From assembly GCA_905373565.1 (NCBI GenBank), contig CAJPTT010000120.1:1-7132 (forward strand): DNA of 7,132 nt. Reading direction: 5' to 3'. Source of the stretch: an uncultured Treponema sp. GTDB taxonomy: Bacteria > Spirochaetota > Spirochaetia > Treponematales > Treponemataceae. Shown piece after piece: positions 1-6,313 of the stretch. The notes under the pieces are model-generated. The model saw nothing but the letters and a program-made list of their open reading frames with translations, was not told the DNA's origin and ran no database searches. How positions within the stretch are numbered: the first letter of the stretch is position 1; each line of letters opens with the position of its first letter. The position numbers were made by a program, and so were the translations under genes.

Positions 1-774
1 ACGCAATACTTCCTGTTGCAAATGCGCCGAATCGGGACCGTAATCTTCTTTAATAACTTCCATCACAAGTTCATGATAGAACGGCAATTTTTCATCATTT
101 GCGCTCAGTGTTTTTTTAAGTGTTTTTAATAATTTGATCGGACTTGTTATATCCTCTTGCGTAACCGTTAAATCAGTCGGTAATTTTTTTCTAACTGTGA
201 GTTTGTATTCTTCGCGGTGTAAGCGGGCAAGTTGGCGGAGCGTTTTATTAATGTCGGTGTCGAGCTTTGAAAGATGCCCGAGCGAATCTCTTAACAGTCC
301 GCCGGTCAGCGTATCGGAGACGGAGTGGAGCGATTTACAAATTTCAGCTATTGCACGGGTATTTGCAAGCGTTGAGTTTTCATTAAGCGCCGACCACTGA
401 AAAGTTTTATTCAGTGCAAGCATGGATGCAATACGCTGGGGGGTCAGAAACGAACAGTTAAACTGATATGAGTTAGTTAAAAAATCGAGCATTGTTTGGT
501 ATTGCGCTAATCGTGAGCCTACGATGGCAGCTCGTTCGCTATCGGCAAAACCCTCATTGCTGGGGACTTTTATTTCGGTCATGCGGCTGTCATATTTATA
601 CGGATCATCGTAGACCAAACCTTTTTTCAGTAAATTACTGCGTAGAATTTTTACTACGCTGCCGAGCGCTGCATAATTTTGCTGCAGCTGTGGAAGTAAA
701 TGTTTGTTAAACTCTTCTCGCTGTATGGCTATGTGGTGCGCTAACTCTTCAGAAAAATTTTTCGTAGATTCCAT
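1..774 (-). CDS. Unrecognised protein, N-terminal 258 residues (cut by left window edge)
   Basis: The minus strand is open without a stop from the ATG at 772-774 to the window edge, giving at least 258 residues; the C-terminus is missing. I do not recognise the family. The product looks soluble and mostly helical: no signal peptide or membrane segment, a charged N-terminus beginning MESTKNFSEELAHH, and a later lysine/leucine-rich stretch that could be coiled coil. Codon usage and the long open frame argue that it is real, while plus-strand frames here are shadows. The start is uncertain. The ATG has no Shine-Dalgarno sequence, and the frame stays open upstream to a GTG at 862-864 preceded by GGA at a suitable distance; that start would add 30 residues including PYKRFF and an acidic DDDD run. 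It is divergent from pgk and probably a Treponema-restricted conserved protein (inference). Confidence 0.75.
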   Translation of the reverse strand, partial: MESTKNFSEELAHHIAIQREEFNKHLLPQLQQNYAALGSVVKILRSNLLKKGLVYDDPYKYDSRMTEIKVPSNEGFADSERAAIVGSRLAQYQTMLDFLTNSYQFNCSFLTPQRIASMLALNKTFQWSALNENSTLANTRAIAEICKSLHSVSDTLTGGLLRDSLGHLSKLDTDINKTLRQLARLHREEYKLTVRKKLPTDLTVTQEDITSPIKLLKTLKKTLSANDEKLPFYHELVMEVIKEDYGPDSAHLQQEVLR

Positions 775-789
775 ATCATCATCATCGGC

Positions 790-819
790 ATTATAAAAAA
801 ATCTTTTATACGGTTTTAA
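790..819 (-). promoter_or_regulatory. Weak candidate promoter for the leftward gene
   Basis: On the minus strand a perfect TATAAT lies at 790-795, with a poor -35-like TTAAAA at 814-819 (18-base spacer). Transcription would start around 783, leaving only about 9 bases before the ATG at 774 and ruling out the GTG start at 864. The region is AT-rich, so a chance match is quite possible. Confidence 0.3.
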
Positions 820-889
820 GTGGGAGCCTTCCTTCTGTGAGGAGTTGTGTTTAAAACTTCGCACATTTTTTCCAGCAGACAGGCAATTG

Positions 890-918
890 TTGCATTTTTT
901 TATACAATAGAGTATATT
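890..918 (+). promoter_or_regulatory. Candidate sigma-70 promoter of pgk
   Basis: TTGCAT at 890-895 and TATATT at 913-918 are separated by exactly 17 bases. The -10 box matches 5 of 6 consensus positions; the -35 box matches only the TTG. The predicted start near 925 would give a leader of about 100 bases before the pgk ATG. The TPR gene on the right has a box pair of the same type (TTG plus TATATT, 17-base spacing), which supports both slightly. Confidence 0.5.
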
Positions 919-953
919 TTTATCGGATATAAAGCTAGTAGAGGGCACATGCG

Positions 954-998
954 GCGTTTCGAAATATATACTTCGAGCGCGACAAGTGTATGAACACT
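954..998 (+). other. Two adjacent hairpins in the pgk leader
   Basis: Hairpin one pairs 954-956 and 958-963 with 972-980, giving nine pairs (one G-T) with T957 bulged and an 8-base AT loop. Hairpin two pairs AGTGT at 985-989 with ACACT at 994-998 around an ATGA tetraloop. Both lie between the predicted transcription start and the ribosome binding site at 1013-1017. No T-run follows either, so they are not intrinsic terminators. They could stabilise the mRNA or have a regulatory role; no known riboswitch class is recognised. Confidence 0.4.
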
Positions 999-1023
999 GC
1001 CCCTCACATAACGGAGGAATAAA

Positions 1024-2280
1024 ATGGTTAAAACGGTTAGAGATGTAGATCTTCACGGCAAGCGTGTTATCATGCGGGTCGATTTTAATGTTCCGATGAA
1101 GGATGGCGTTGTGCAGGACGATACGCGAATCGTTGCAGCATTACCGACTATCAAATATATTTTAGAGCAAAAGCCGCGCTCGCTGGTGTTGATGAGCCAC
1201 CTTGGCGATCCTGCCAAAGATTCAAAGAAAGCTGCCGAAAAAGCGGCTAAGGATGGTAAACCGTTTGATAAGGATGCCTACATTGCCGGTAAGCATAAGA
1301 TGAAGCCGGTAGCTGCCTATTTGGAAAAACTGTTAGGTATGCCTGTCCGGCTTGCCGATTCCTGCAAGGGACAAAAGGCGGTAGTCGATGCACTTCCCGA
1401 AGGCGGTATCTTGATGCTGGAGAATACGCGCTTCCATCCCGAAGAAACCTCGAAGGATAGCGCAGAGCAGGAAACACTTGCCAAAGAGCTTGCTTCCTAC
1501 GGCGATGTATACGTCAATGACGCCTTCGGTACCGCGCACCGCGCTCACGCATCTACGGCAACCATCGCAAAATTTATGAAGGTAAAAGTCGCCGGTTTTT
1601 TAATGGAAAAAGAAGTTAAATATATTGAACCGATGGTAAAAAATCCGCCCAAACCGATGGTCGCCATCATCGGCGGCGCAAAAGTTTCTTCAAAAATTGC
1701 CGTACTGGACAGCCTTTTGAAAAATGCCGCTGCGCTGATTATCGGCGGCGGTATGGCGTACACTTTTCTTAAAGCGCAAGGGCATTCAATCGGGAAGTCC
1801 TTAGTCGAAGATGATTTTATCGACACGGCAAAGAAACTTTTGACCGATGCAAAGGCAAAGGGCGTTAAAATAATCCTGCCGGTAGACCATATTTGTGCCG
1901 CCTCTTTCGCCGCCGATGCAAAACCGGAAAGCGTGGACGGCTGCGACATCCCCGATTCGCTTATGGGAATGGATGTCGGACCTAAAACCATCGCGTTATA
2001 CAAGTCTGAAATCTTAAACGCGAAGTCTATCGTATGGAACGGCCCGGTCGGCGTGTTTGAATTTGAAGCTTTTGCCCACGGTACGGAAGCGGTTGCCCGC
2101 CTTGTGGCCGAAGCGACCGGAAAAGGCGCAGTAACGGTAGTCGGTGGCGGGGATTCCGTTGCGGCCGTCAACAAGTTCCATCTTGCCGATAAGATGAGCC
2201 ATGTGTCCACCGGCGGCGGCGCCTCACTCGAATTTTTGGAAGGGAAAACCTTACCGGGAATCGCCTGCCTCGATGCATAA
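1024..2280 (+). CDS. pgk: Phosphoglycerate kinase
   Basis: This cytoplasmic glycolytic enzyme interconverts 1,3-bisphosphoglycerate + ADP and 3-phosphoglycerate + ATP. All family landmarks appear in order: RVDFNVP (18-24), SHLG (58-61), LENTRFHPEE (132-141), VNDAFGTAHRAHAS (164-177), GGAKVSSKI (217-225), GGGDS (374-378) and STGGGASLEFLEGK (395-408). GGAGG at 1013-1017, 6 bases before the ATG, fixes the start. Length is 418 residues against about 390-400 for most bacterial PGKs. The excess is mainly a Lys/Ala/Asp-rich insert at about 65-93. Two departures stand out: the usual SHLGRP reads SHLGDP, so the basic-patch arginine (Arg65 in yeast PGK) is Asp62, and GGAKVSDK reads GGAKVSSK. Other substrate-site residues (Asp20, Asn22, Arg35, His59, Arg136, His172, Arg173, His175) are retained, so activity is expected. 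It heads a likely two-gene unit with the DUF1667 gene. Confidence 0.98.
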   Translation: MVKTVRDVDLHGKRVIMRVDFNVPMKDGVVQDDTRIVAALPTIKYILEQKPRSLVLMSHLGDPAKDSKKAAEKAAKDGKPFDKDAYIAGKHKMKPVAAYLEKLLGMPVRLADSCKGQKAVVDALPEGGILMLENTRFHPEETSKDSAEQETLAKELASYGDVYVNDAFGTAHRAHASTATIAKFMKVKVAGFLMEKEVKYIEPMVKNPPKPMVAIIGGAKVSSKIAVLDSLLKNAAALIIGGGMAYTFLKAQGHSIGKSLVEDDFIDTAKKLLTDAKAKGVKIILPVDHICAASFAADAKPESVDGCDIPDSLMGMDVGPKTIALYKSEILNAKSIVWNGPVGVFEFEAFAHGTEAVARLVAEATGKGAVTVVGGGDSVAAVNKFHLADKMSHVSTGGGASLEFLEGKTLPGIACLDA

Positions 2281-2291
2281 ACGAAACCGGC

Positions 2292-2654
2292 ATGAAAGAA
2301 TTTACCTGTGTTTCCTGTCCCATGGGCTGTAGGCTCCGAGCAATTGAAAAAGACGGCGCCTATACAATAGAAGGATATAGCTGTAAGCGGGGGCTTGAGT
2401 ACGGCTTGCAGGAAATGAAAGATCCTCGAAGAAATATCAGCTCGACGGTGCGCATTGAAAACGGCTTTTTAGCGGCGCTTCCCGTTAAAACAGCGGCGCC
2501 TATTCCGAAAGGTATGATTTTTCAGGTGATGGAAGAGATAAACAAAATCAGGGTAACGGCGCCGGTAAAGACAGGAGCAGTCATTATTCCCGACGTGCTG
2601 CATACGGGCATCGACATTGTCGCAACCCGCGATATGCCATGTCGCGTTGAGTAG
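2292..2654 (+). CDS. DUF1667 family cysteine-motif protein
   Basis: A 120-residue protein with the N-terminal pattern CVSCPMGCRL (Cys6, Cys9, Cys13) and a fourth cysteine at 30 in YSCKRG. This is the DUF1667 signature; the cysteines probably bind a metal or iron-sulfur cluster (inference). A fifth cysteine is at 117. A downstream PVKTAAPIPKG segment is also typical. From established knowledge, DUF1667 proteins are usually encoded beside FAD-dependent glycerol-3-phosphate dehydrogenase/NAD(FAD) oxidoreductase genes and are presumed accessory electron-transfer partners. None of those genes is in this window; the gene instead starts 11 bases after the pgk stop. There is no convincing Shine-Dalgarno sequence, so translation is probably coupled to pgk. 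The bidirectional terminator at 2709-2747 ends the unit. Function unproven. Confidence 0.88.
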   Translation: MKEFTCVSCPMGCRLRAIEKDGAYTIEGYSCKRGLEYGLQEMKDPRRNISSTVRIENGFLAALPVKTAAPIPKGMIFQVMEEINKIRVTAPVKTGAVIIPDVLHTGIDIVATRDMPCRVE

Positions 2655-2708
2655 TGTATGATGCGGCAGTGCCGATTTTGACACGCCGCTCAATCACGAG
2701 CCGATAAC

Positions 2709-2747
2709 AAAACGGCCGGTAATTCTTGCTGAACTACCGGCCGTTTT
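2709..2747. terminator. Bidirectional intrinsic terminator
   Basis: The arms 2709-2721 and 2735-2747 form a perfect 13-bp stem with a GC-rich core (CGGCCGG) flanked by A4 on the left and T4 on the right, around a 13-base loop. Because the stem begins in A4 and ends in T4, it can work from either direction. It sits between the convergent pgk/DUF1667 and thrS units, 54 bases past the DUF1667 stop. Confidence 0.9.
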
Positions 2748-2758
2748 ATTTATACATA

Positions 2759-2866
2759 CTAGACCTGTTCGATAACTTCCTTGTCAAACAGGTCGAACAT
2801 CTCTAGGGTATCTGAAAAAAACTCAGGTATAGCTTTTAGAGATGCTTCATCACTATATCTTTCCGT
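2759..2866 (-). pseudogene. Coding-like tail fragment between thrS and the terminator
   Basis: After the thrS stop (2866-2868) the minus strand reads, in another frame, about 35 protein-like codons ending in a TAG at 2759-2761. The deduced residues include SLKAIPEFFSDTLEMFDLF followed by DKEVIEQV. The composition is amphipathic and acidic like a real C-terminal helix. The same frame stays open into the thrS end but offers no usable start codon except an internal ATG 13 codons before the stop. The synthetase already has a normal C-terminus, so this is not a frameshifted thrS end. It may be the 3' remnant of a deleted gene that kept its terminator. I cannot name the family, and chance openness of about 35 codons is not excluded. 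Confidence 0.35.
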
Positions 2867-4626
2867 TAAAATTCCGCGCTTGTTGCAACGGTGTCGGTCT
2901 TGAGTTTTAAGAAAGCGGTAAATTCATCGACGGACATCGTTTTTTGCGCTCCTTTCAAAAGCCGGACGGTAACACTGTTGTTCTGCTTTTCTTTTTCGCC
3001 GACAACAAGCTGATACGGAATTTTTTGTTCCTGATATTTCCGTATCTTTGCATTCATACGGTCGGTATCAATATCAGCCTTTACGCGGAAGCCGGCTTTT
3101 GAAAGAGAGGCGGCGATACTTTCGGCATATTCGTTGAATACGGGAGCAACGGGAATAACCATTGCCTGCACCGGAGAGAGCCACGGGGGCAGCGCTCCGC
3201 CGAATTGTTCAATCAAAATACCGATAAACCGCTCCAGCGAACCGAGCGCCGCGCGGTGCAGCATGACGGGCTGATGCTTTTGGTTATCCTCTCCGATATA
3301 CTCGGCATTCAATCGTTCCTTAGAAGGCAGTTGATAGTCCGCCTGTATGGTACCGCATTGCCATTCTCGACCAAGCGCATCGACAAGCGTAAACTCCAGC
3401 TTCGGCCCGTAAAAAGCTCCTTCTCCGGGGGCGATCTCGTACTCAAGACCGGCGGCTTTACACGCTTCCGCAAGCGCATTCTCCGCCCTATCCCAGGTTG
3501 CATCATCGCCGACCCGTTTTTCAGGCCGCGTGGAAAACTTGACGAGTATGGCTTTATCGTCAAAGCCGAAATCTCGATAGAGCGATTTGAGCAGGTTACA
3601 GAACTTGCAAACCTCAGAGGAAATCTGGTCTTCCGTACAGAAAATATGCGCATCATCCTGCACAAAACCACGCACCCGCATAATACCGTGCAGCGAACCG
3701 GACGGCTCATTCCGCGTACAGGAGCCGAACTCCGCAATACGCAGCGGCAAATCGCGGTAGCTCTTTATTCCCTGTTTAAAGATTTCAACATGCCCGGGAC
3801 AGTTCATCGGTTTAAGCGCAAACACCCGTTTTTCGCTTTCGGTGATAAACATATTTTCCTTGTATTTTTCCCAATGCCCCGACCGAAGCCAGAGGCTCTG
3901 CGGCATAACAAAGGGGGTATTCACCTCAACATAGCCGTCCTCTTTAATCTTCTGGCGTACATGCTGCTGTACGGTTAAATAGAGCGTCCAGCCGTTCGGG
4001 TGCCAGAATACTTCGCCGGGATTGTCTTCTTCGATATGGAATAAATCGAGTTCTCGTCCTATTTTGCGGTGATCGTTTTTCTCCGCTTCCGCCTGCATCG
4101 TCAGATACGTTTTAAGATCATTGGGCGTTTCCCATGCCGTACCATAGATACGGGTCAGCATCGGGCGTTTTTCATCGCCGCGCCAATAGGCGCCCGCAAT
4201 TTTTTGCAGCTTAAAACTTTGCGCGTTAATTTCTTTTGAATTGGCAACATGCGGCCCTCTGCATAAATCGACAAAATTACCCGACCGGTAAATCGAGATT
4301 TCCACATCTTGCGGTAAATCATTGATAAGCTCGCATTTGTACGGTTGATCCTTAAAAAGCTCAAGCGCTTCTTGCCGACCGATAACTTCTTTTACAAAGT
4401 TTTGCGGAGTTGATAGAAGACGGCGCATTTCTTTTTCAATGCGGGCAAGATCATCCTGCGTGATCGATGTCGGAAGGTCAAAATCATAATAAAATCCATG
4501 TTCAACAGCAGGTCCAATAGCGACCTTTGTGCCGGGGAATAAATTCATAACAGCTTCTGCCATTATGTGCGCAATACTGTGCCGTAGTAACGGTAGCTTT
4601 TCAGATTTCGGTAATGAATACTTCAT
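2866..4626 (-). CDS. thrS: Threonyl-tRNA synthetase lacking the TGS domain
   Basis: This enzyme charges tRNA-Thr with threonine and hydrolyses mischarged Ser-tRNA-Thr. At 586 residues it is shorter than the usual ~640 because it begins almost directly at the editing domain: HSIAH (His16, His20) and DLCRGPH (Cys122, His126) supply the four editing-site residues. The class II core follows: motif 2 around TRNEPSGSLHGIMRVRGF (304-321) with Arg305, and the zinc/threonine ligands Cys276 (MNCPGH), His327 (DDAHIF) and His457 (MLHRA). Motif 3 is GSLERFIGILIEQFGG (462-477) and the anticodon-binding domain is about 485-575. The start is secure, with GGGAGG at 4631-4636 just upstream, so the missing N-terminal TGS domain is genuine and not mis-annotation. 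Borrelia ThrRS is recalled to be similarly short, so this may be a spirochaete trait. It is transcribed alone from a strong promoter and ends towards the shared terminator. No T-box leader is visible. Confidence 0.97.
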   Translation of the reverse strand: MKYSLPKSEKLPLLRHSIAHIMAEAVMNLFPGTKVAIGPAVEHGFYYDFDLPTSITQDDLARIEKEMRRLLSTPQNFVKEVIGRQEALELFKDQPYKCELINDLPQDVEISIYRSGNFVDLCRGPHVANSKEINAQSFKLQKIAGAYWRGDEKRPMLTRIYGTAWETPNDLKTYLTMQAEAEKNDHRKIGRELDLFHIEEDNPGEVFWHPNGWTLYLTVQQHVRQKIKEDGYVEVNTPFVMPQSLWLRSGHWEKYKENMFITESEKRVFALKPMNCPGHVEIFKQGIKSYRDLPLRIAEFGSCTRNEPSGSLHGIMRVRGFVQDDAHIFCTEDQISSEVCKFCNLLKSLYRDFGFDDKAILVKFSTRPEKRVGDDATWDRAENALAEACKAAGLEYEIAPGEGAFYGPKLEFTLVDALGREWQCGTIQADYQLPSKERLNAEYIGEDNQKHQPVMLHRAALGSLERFIGILIEQFGGALPPWLSPVQAMVIPVAPVFNEYAESIAASLSKAGFRVKADIDTDRMNAKIRKYQEQKIPYQLVVGEKEKQNNSVTVRLLKGAQKTMSVDEFTAFLKLKTDTVATSAEF

Positions 4627-4630
4627 AAAA

Positions 4631-4636
4631 CCTCCC
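4631..4636 (-). promoter_or_regulatory. Strong ribosome binding site of thrS
   Basis: On the minus strand GGGAGG (within AAGGGAGG) lies 4 bases before the ATG at 4624-4626. It fixes the start and so shows that no TGS domain is encoded upstream in frame. Confidence 0.85.
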
Positions 4637-4679
4637 TTCTCCTATTATCTTCTATATAATAATATAAAATATGAATAAA

Positions 4680-4708
4680 AGCATACCGCCGAATTTTTAG
4701 GCTGTCAA
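4680..4708 (-). promoter_or_regulatory. Sigma-70 promoter of thrS
   Basis: On the minus strand a perfect -35 box TTGACA (4703-4708) is followed by a 17-base spacer and the -10 box TATGCT (4680-4685, 4 of 6 with the key T, A and final T). Transcription should start near 4673, giving a leader of about 45 AT-rich bases without obvious secondary structure. Confidence 0.7.
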
Positions 4709-4731
4709 GACTCCAATCAGGGGTATGTTGA

Positions 4732-4760
4732 TTGCGGTTTTTTGCAAAATAGTATATATT
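4732..4760 (+). promoter_or_regulatory. Candidate promoter of the TPR gene cluster
   Basis: TTGCGG at 4732-4737 and TATATT at 4755-4760 are 17 bases apart. The predicted transcription start, about 7 bases past the -10 box, falls on or next to the ATG at 4767, so the message would be essentially leaderless. The promoter lies just upstream of, and divergent from, the thrS promoter. Confidence 0.4.
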
Positions 4761-4766
4761 TTCAGT

Positions 4767-5324
4767 ATGCAAGAGACAGCTGATTTTTTTAACGACAGTG
4801 CCGTGATGCTTGCCGCTGAAGGGTGTCATACCGAAGCAATCGCATGCCTCCGGCGCGGCCTGCAGCTTGAACCGTACAGCAGTTTGATGTGGTTTAACCT
4901 CGGGCTCAGCTACTATGCGTTGGATGATAAAGATAACTCCCGCTATGCGCTCTATGAGGCAGCACGCTGTAATCCCTTCGATGCCGACATCTGGGATACG
5001 TTGGGAGTTGTTCTTCATGAAACCGGCGAGATGGAAGCTTCTCGGCTTGCATATACGAAAGCGCTTGAGCTGGAAACGGAAAACGGTCGCATTTGGAATA
5101 ACTACGGTACACTCCTATTTAATGAAGAAAAATATGAACAAGCCCGCCGCGCCTTTGAATCTGCTTTGACACTTGCCCCCGATTCCGAGGATACGCTTTT
5201 CAATTTGCGCGATACTTATACAATGTTGGGAAACAAGAAGCTTGCAAGAAAATGCTCTAAAATAATCGATAGGCTTGCGTTAAAAAATCCGAACACAATG
5301 GTACAAAAACGGGACGGGCAGTGA
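4767..5324 (+). CDS. Tetratricopeptide repeat protein
   Basis: The 185-residue product consists almost wholly of five TPR units of 34 residues. They begin at about residues 5, 39, 73, 107 and 141, each with the W/F-x2-L/Y-G-x2-L/Y pattern in helix A and an A-x3-F/Y-x2-A-L pattern in helix B (for example WDTLGVVL, WNNYGTLLF, ARRAFESAL). TPR arrays bind protein partners; no catalytic domain, signal peptide or membrane segment is present, so it is probably a cytoplasmic scaffold. I chose the ATG at 4767 over one at 4725. The longer form adds 14 hydrophobic residues, has AGGGG only 1 base away, and would place the start upstream of the likely promoter. Neither start has a well-spaced Shine-Dalgarno sequence. 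The stop overlaps the next gene's GTG by 4 bases (GTGA), which implies translational coupling and suggests the YmdB-like protein as a functional partner. Confidence 0.9.
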   Translation: MQETADFFNDSAVMLAAEGCHTEAIACLRRGLQLEPYSSLMWFNLGLSYYALDDKDNSRYALYEAARCNPFDADIWDTLGVVLHETGEMEASRLAYTKALELETENGRIWNNYGTLLFNEEKYEQARRAFESALTLAPDSEDTLFNLRDTYTMLGNKKLARKCSKIIDRLALKNPNTMVQKRDGQ

Positions 5325-6250
5325 GGGTCTTTTATATCGCCGAAATTACCGGTAAAGCAGGCGTGTGGGCGATTAAAAAAAATATTGCAGAGATTAAGAG
5401 CCGCTATCAGCCTGATTTTATCATTGCAAACGCCGATACGGCAACGGGTGCAGGCGGATTGGGTAAGCAGCATGCCGGTTATCTGAGGAAAATGGGGATT
5501 AATTGCATCACGGGAGGGGATTGTATCTTTCAAAAGAAGGATTTGGTCGAAAATCTTCGACAAATGCCCTTTGTACTACGTCCTTGCAACCTGCCTGAGC
5601 AAAGTCCGGGAGCCGGTTACCGCTATTTTACAACCCGAAACGGAGAAAAAGTTGCGGTTATTTCGCTTTTGGGGAGAGTAGGACGCCATCGGCTTTTAGC
5701 GAATAATCCGTTTACTTTGATGCAGGCGGTGCTCTCGAAAATAAAAAGAGAAACACCTTTTATCGTGGCGGATTTTTCTTCGACCGCTACCGCCGAAAAG
5801 CAAACCATGGCATTTTTCCTTGCAGGGAGAGTTTCCGCATTGATTGGGTCGGGTACGGGCGCCGCTACAGCCGACGAGCGGCTGATGTCCGCCGAATATG
5901 ATGTATCCGTTGCCGGTTCTGCTGCTCATACCGATATGCAGCGGGCAGCCTCGGATGCGCATATTGATGCACAGACGGCGGCTGCAGAAAGAAGCGGTGA
6001 ACCGCATGGCCGGAAAACCGCCTATATCACTGATGCGGGACGAACCGGCAGCTTTGACTCAGTCGGCGGACATGCCCCGTCCGGCAAGATACGGGAATAC
6101 CGCACCGGCCTTTTTGAGTACCCGCAGGAAATATGGCAGCGGGTCTGTGTACAGGGGGTGGATATTGAACTGGACGGGGCGGGCGGCGCCCTGTCGATCA
6201 GTCGCGTTCGTATCGAAATGCCTACTGCTGCGGTATCTCATGTATCATAA
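5321..6250 (+). CDS. YmdB-family metallophosphoesterase homologue with a degenerate active site
   Basis: A 309-residue protein that aligns along its length with the YmdB/TIGR00282 family (about 260-270 residues). Recognisable blocks are MRVFYIAEITGKAG (1-14), FIIANAD (33-39), RPCNLPEQSPGAGY (87-100), SLLGRV (115-120), VADFSSTATAEK (149-160), TADERL (183-188), AYITDAGRTGSFDSVGG (from 234) and RTGLFEYP. Known Bacillus members are metal-dependent cyclic-nucleotide phosphodiesterases. Here the metal ligands are altered: Asp8 to Glu, Glu39 to Asp, Asn40 to Thr, Asn67 to Asp, His68 to Cys, the His150 position to Ser153, and His175/His177 to Gly178/Gly180. This is probably a catalytically dead binding or regulatory protein (inference). 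An Ala-rich insert of about 40 residues (189-232) separates TADERL from AYITD. It starts with GTG, coupled to the TPR gene stop. Confidence 0.85.
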   Translation: MRVFYIAEITGKAGVWAIKKNIAEIKSRYQPDFIIANADTATGAGGLGKQHAGYLRKMGINCITGGDCIFQKKDLVENLRQMPFVLRPCNLPEQSPGAGYRYFTTRNGEKVAVISLLGRVGRHRLLANNPFTLMQAVLSKIKRETPFIVADFSSTATAEKQTMAFFLAGRVSALIGSGTGAATADERLMSAEYDVSVAGSAAHTDMQRAASDAHIDAQTAAAERSGEPHGRKTAYITDAGRTGSFDSVGGHAPSGKIREYRTGLFEYPQEIWQRVCVQGVDIELDGAGGALSISRVRIEMPTAAVSHVS

Positions 6251-6313
6251 ATCTGAAAAAAACTTGATGAGCTTTTCACGGATGTCTGATTCAACTGAGG
6301 TTGGAGGGTTTTT

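Noticed and set aside
134..710. Two plus-strand open frames (134-400 and 492-710)
   Set aside because: Both are antisense to the continuous minus-strand frame that reaches the left edge, and their residues are low in protein-like pattern.
1545..2210. Long open frame of 221 codons antisense to pgk
   Set aside because: It mirrors the codons of pgk, which uses few codons whose complement is a stop; composition is not protein-like and there is no ribosome binding site.
2664..2674. Small palindrome CGGCA-G-TGCCG after the DUF1667 stop
   Set aside because: The loop is too small for the full stem and no T-run follows; the 13-bp hairpin at 2709-2747 is a far better terminator.
3205..3978. 257-codon open frame on the plus strand inside thrS
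   Set aside because: It is the shadow of a highly conserved synthetase core on the other strand, with no matching family and no start signal.
4627..4672. Possible T-box or attenuator ahead of thrS
   Set aside because: The leader is only about 45 AT-rich bases with no stem, specifier loop or terminator; too short for a T-box.
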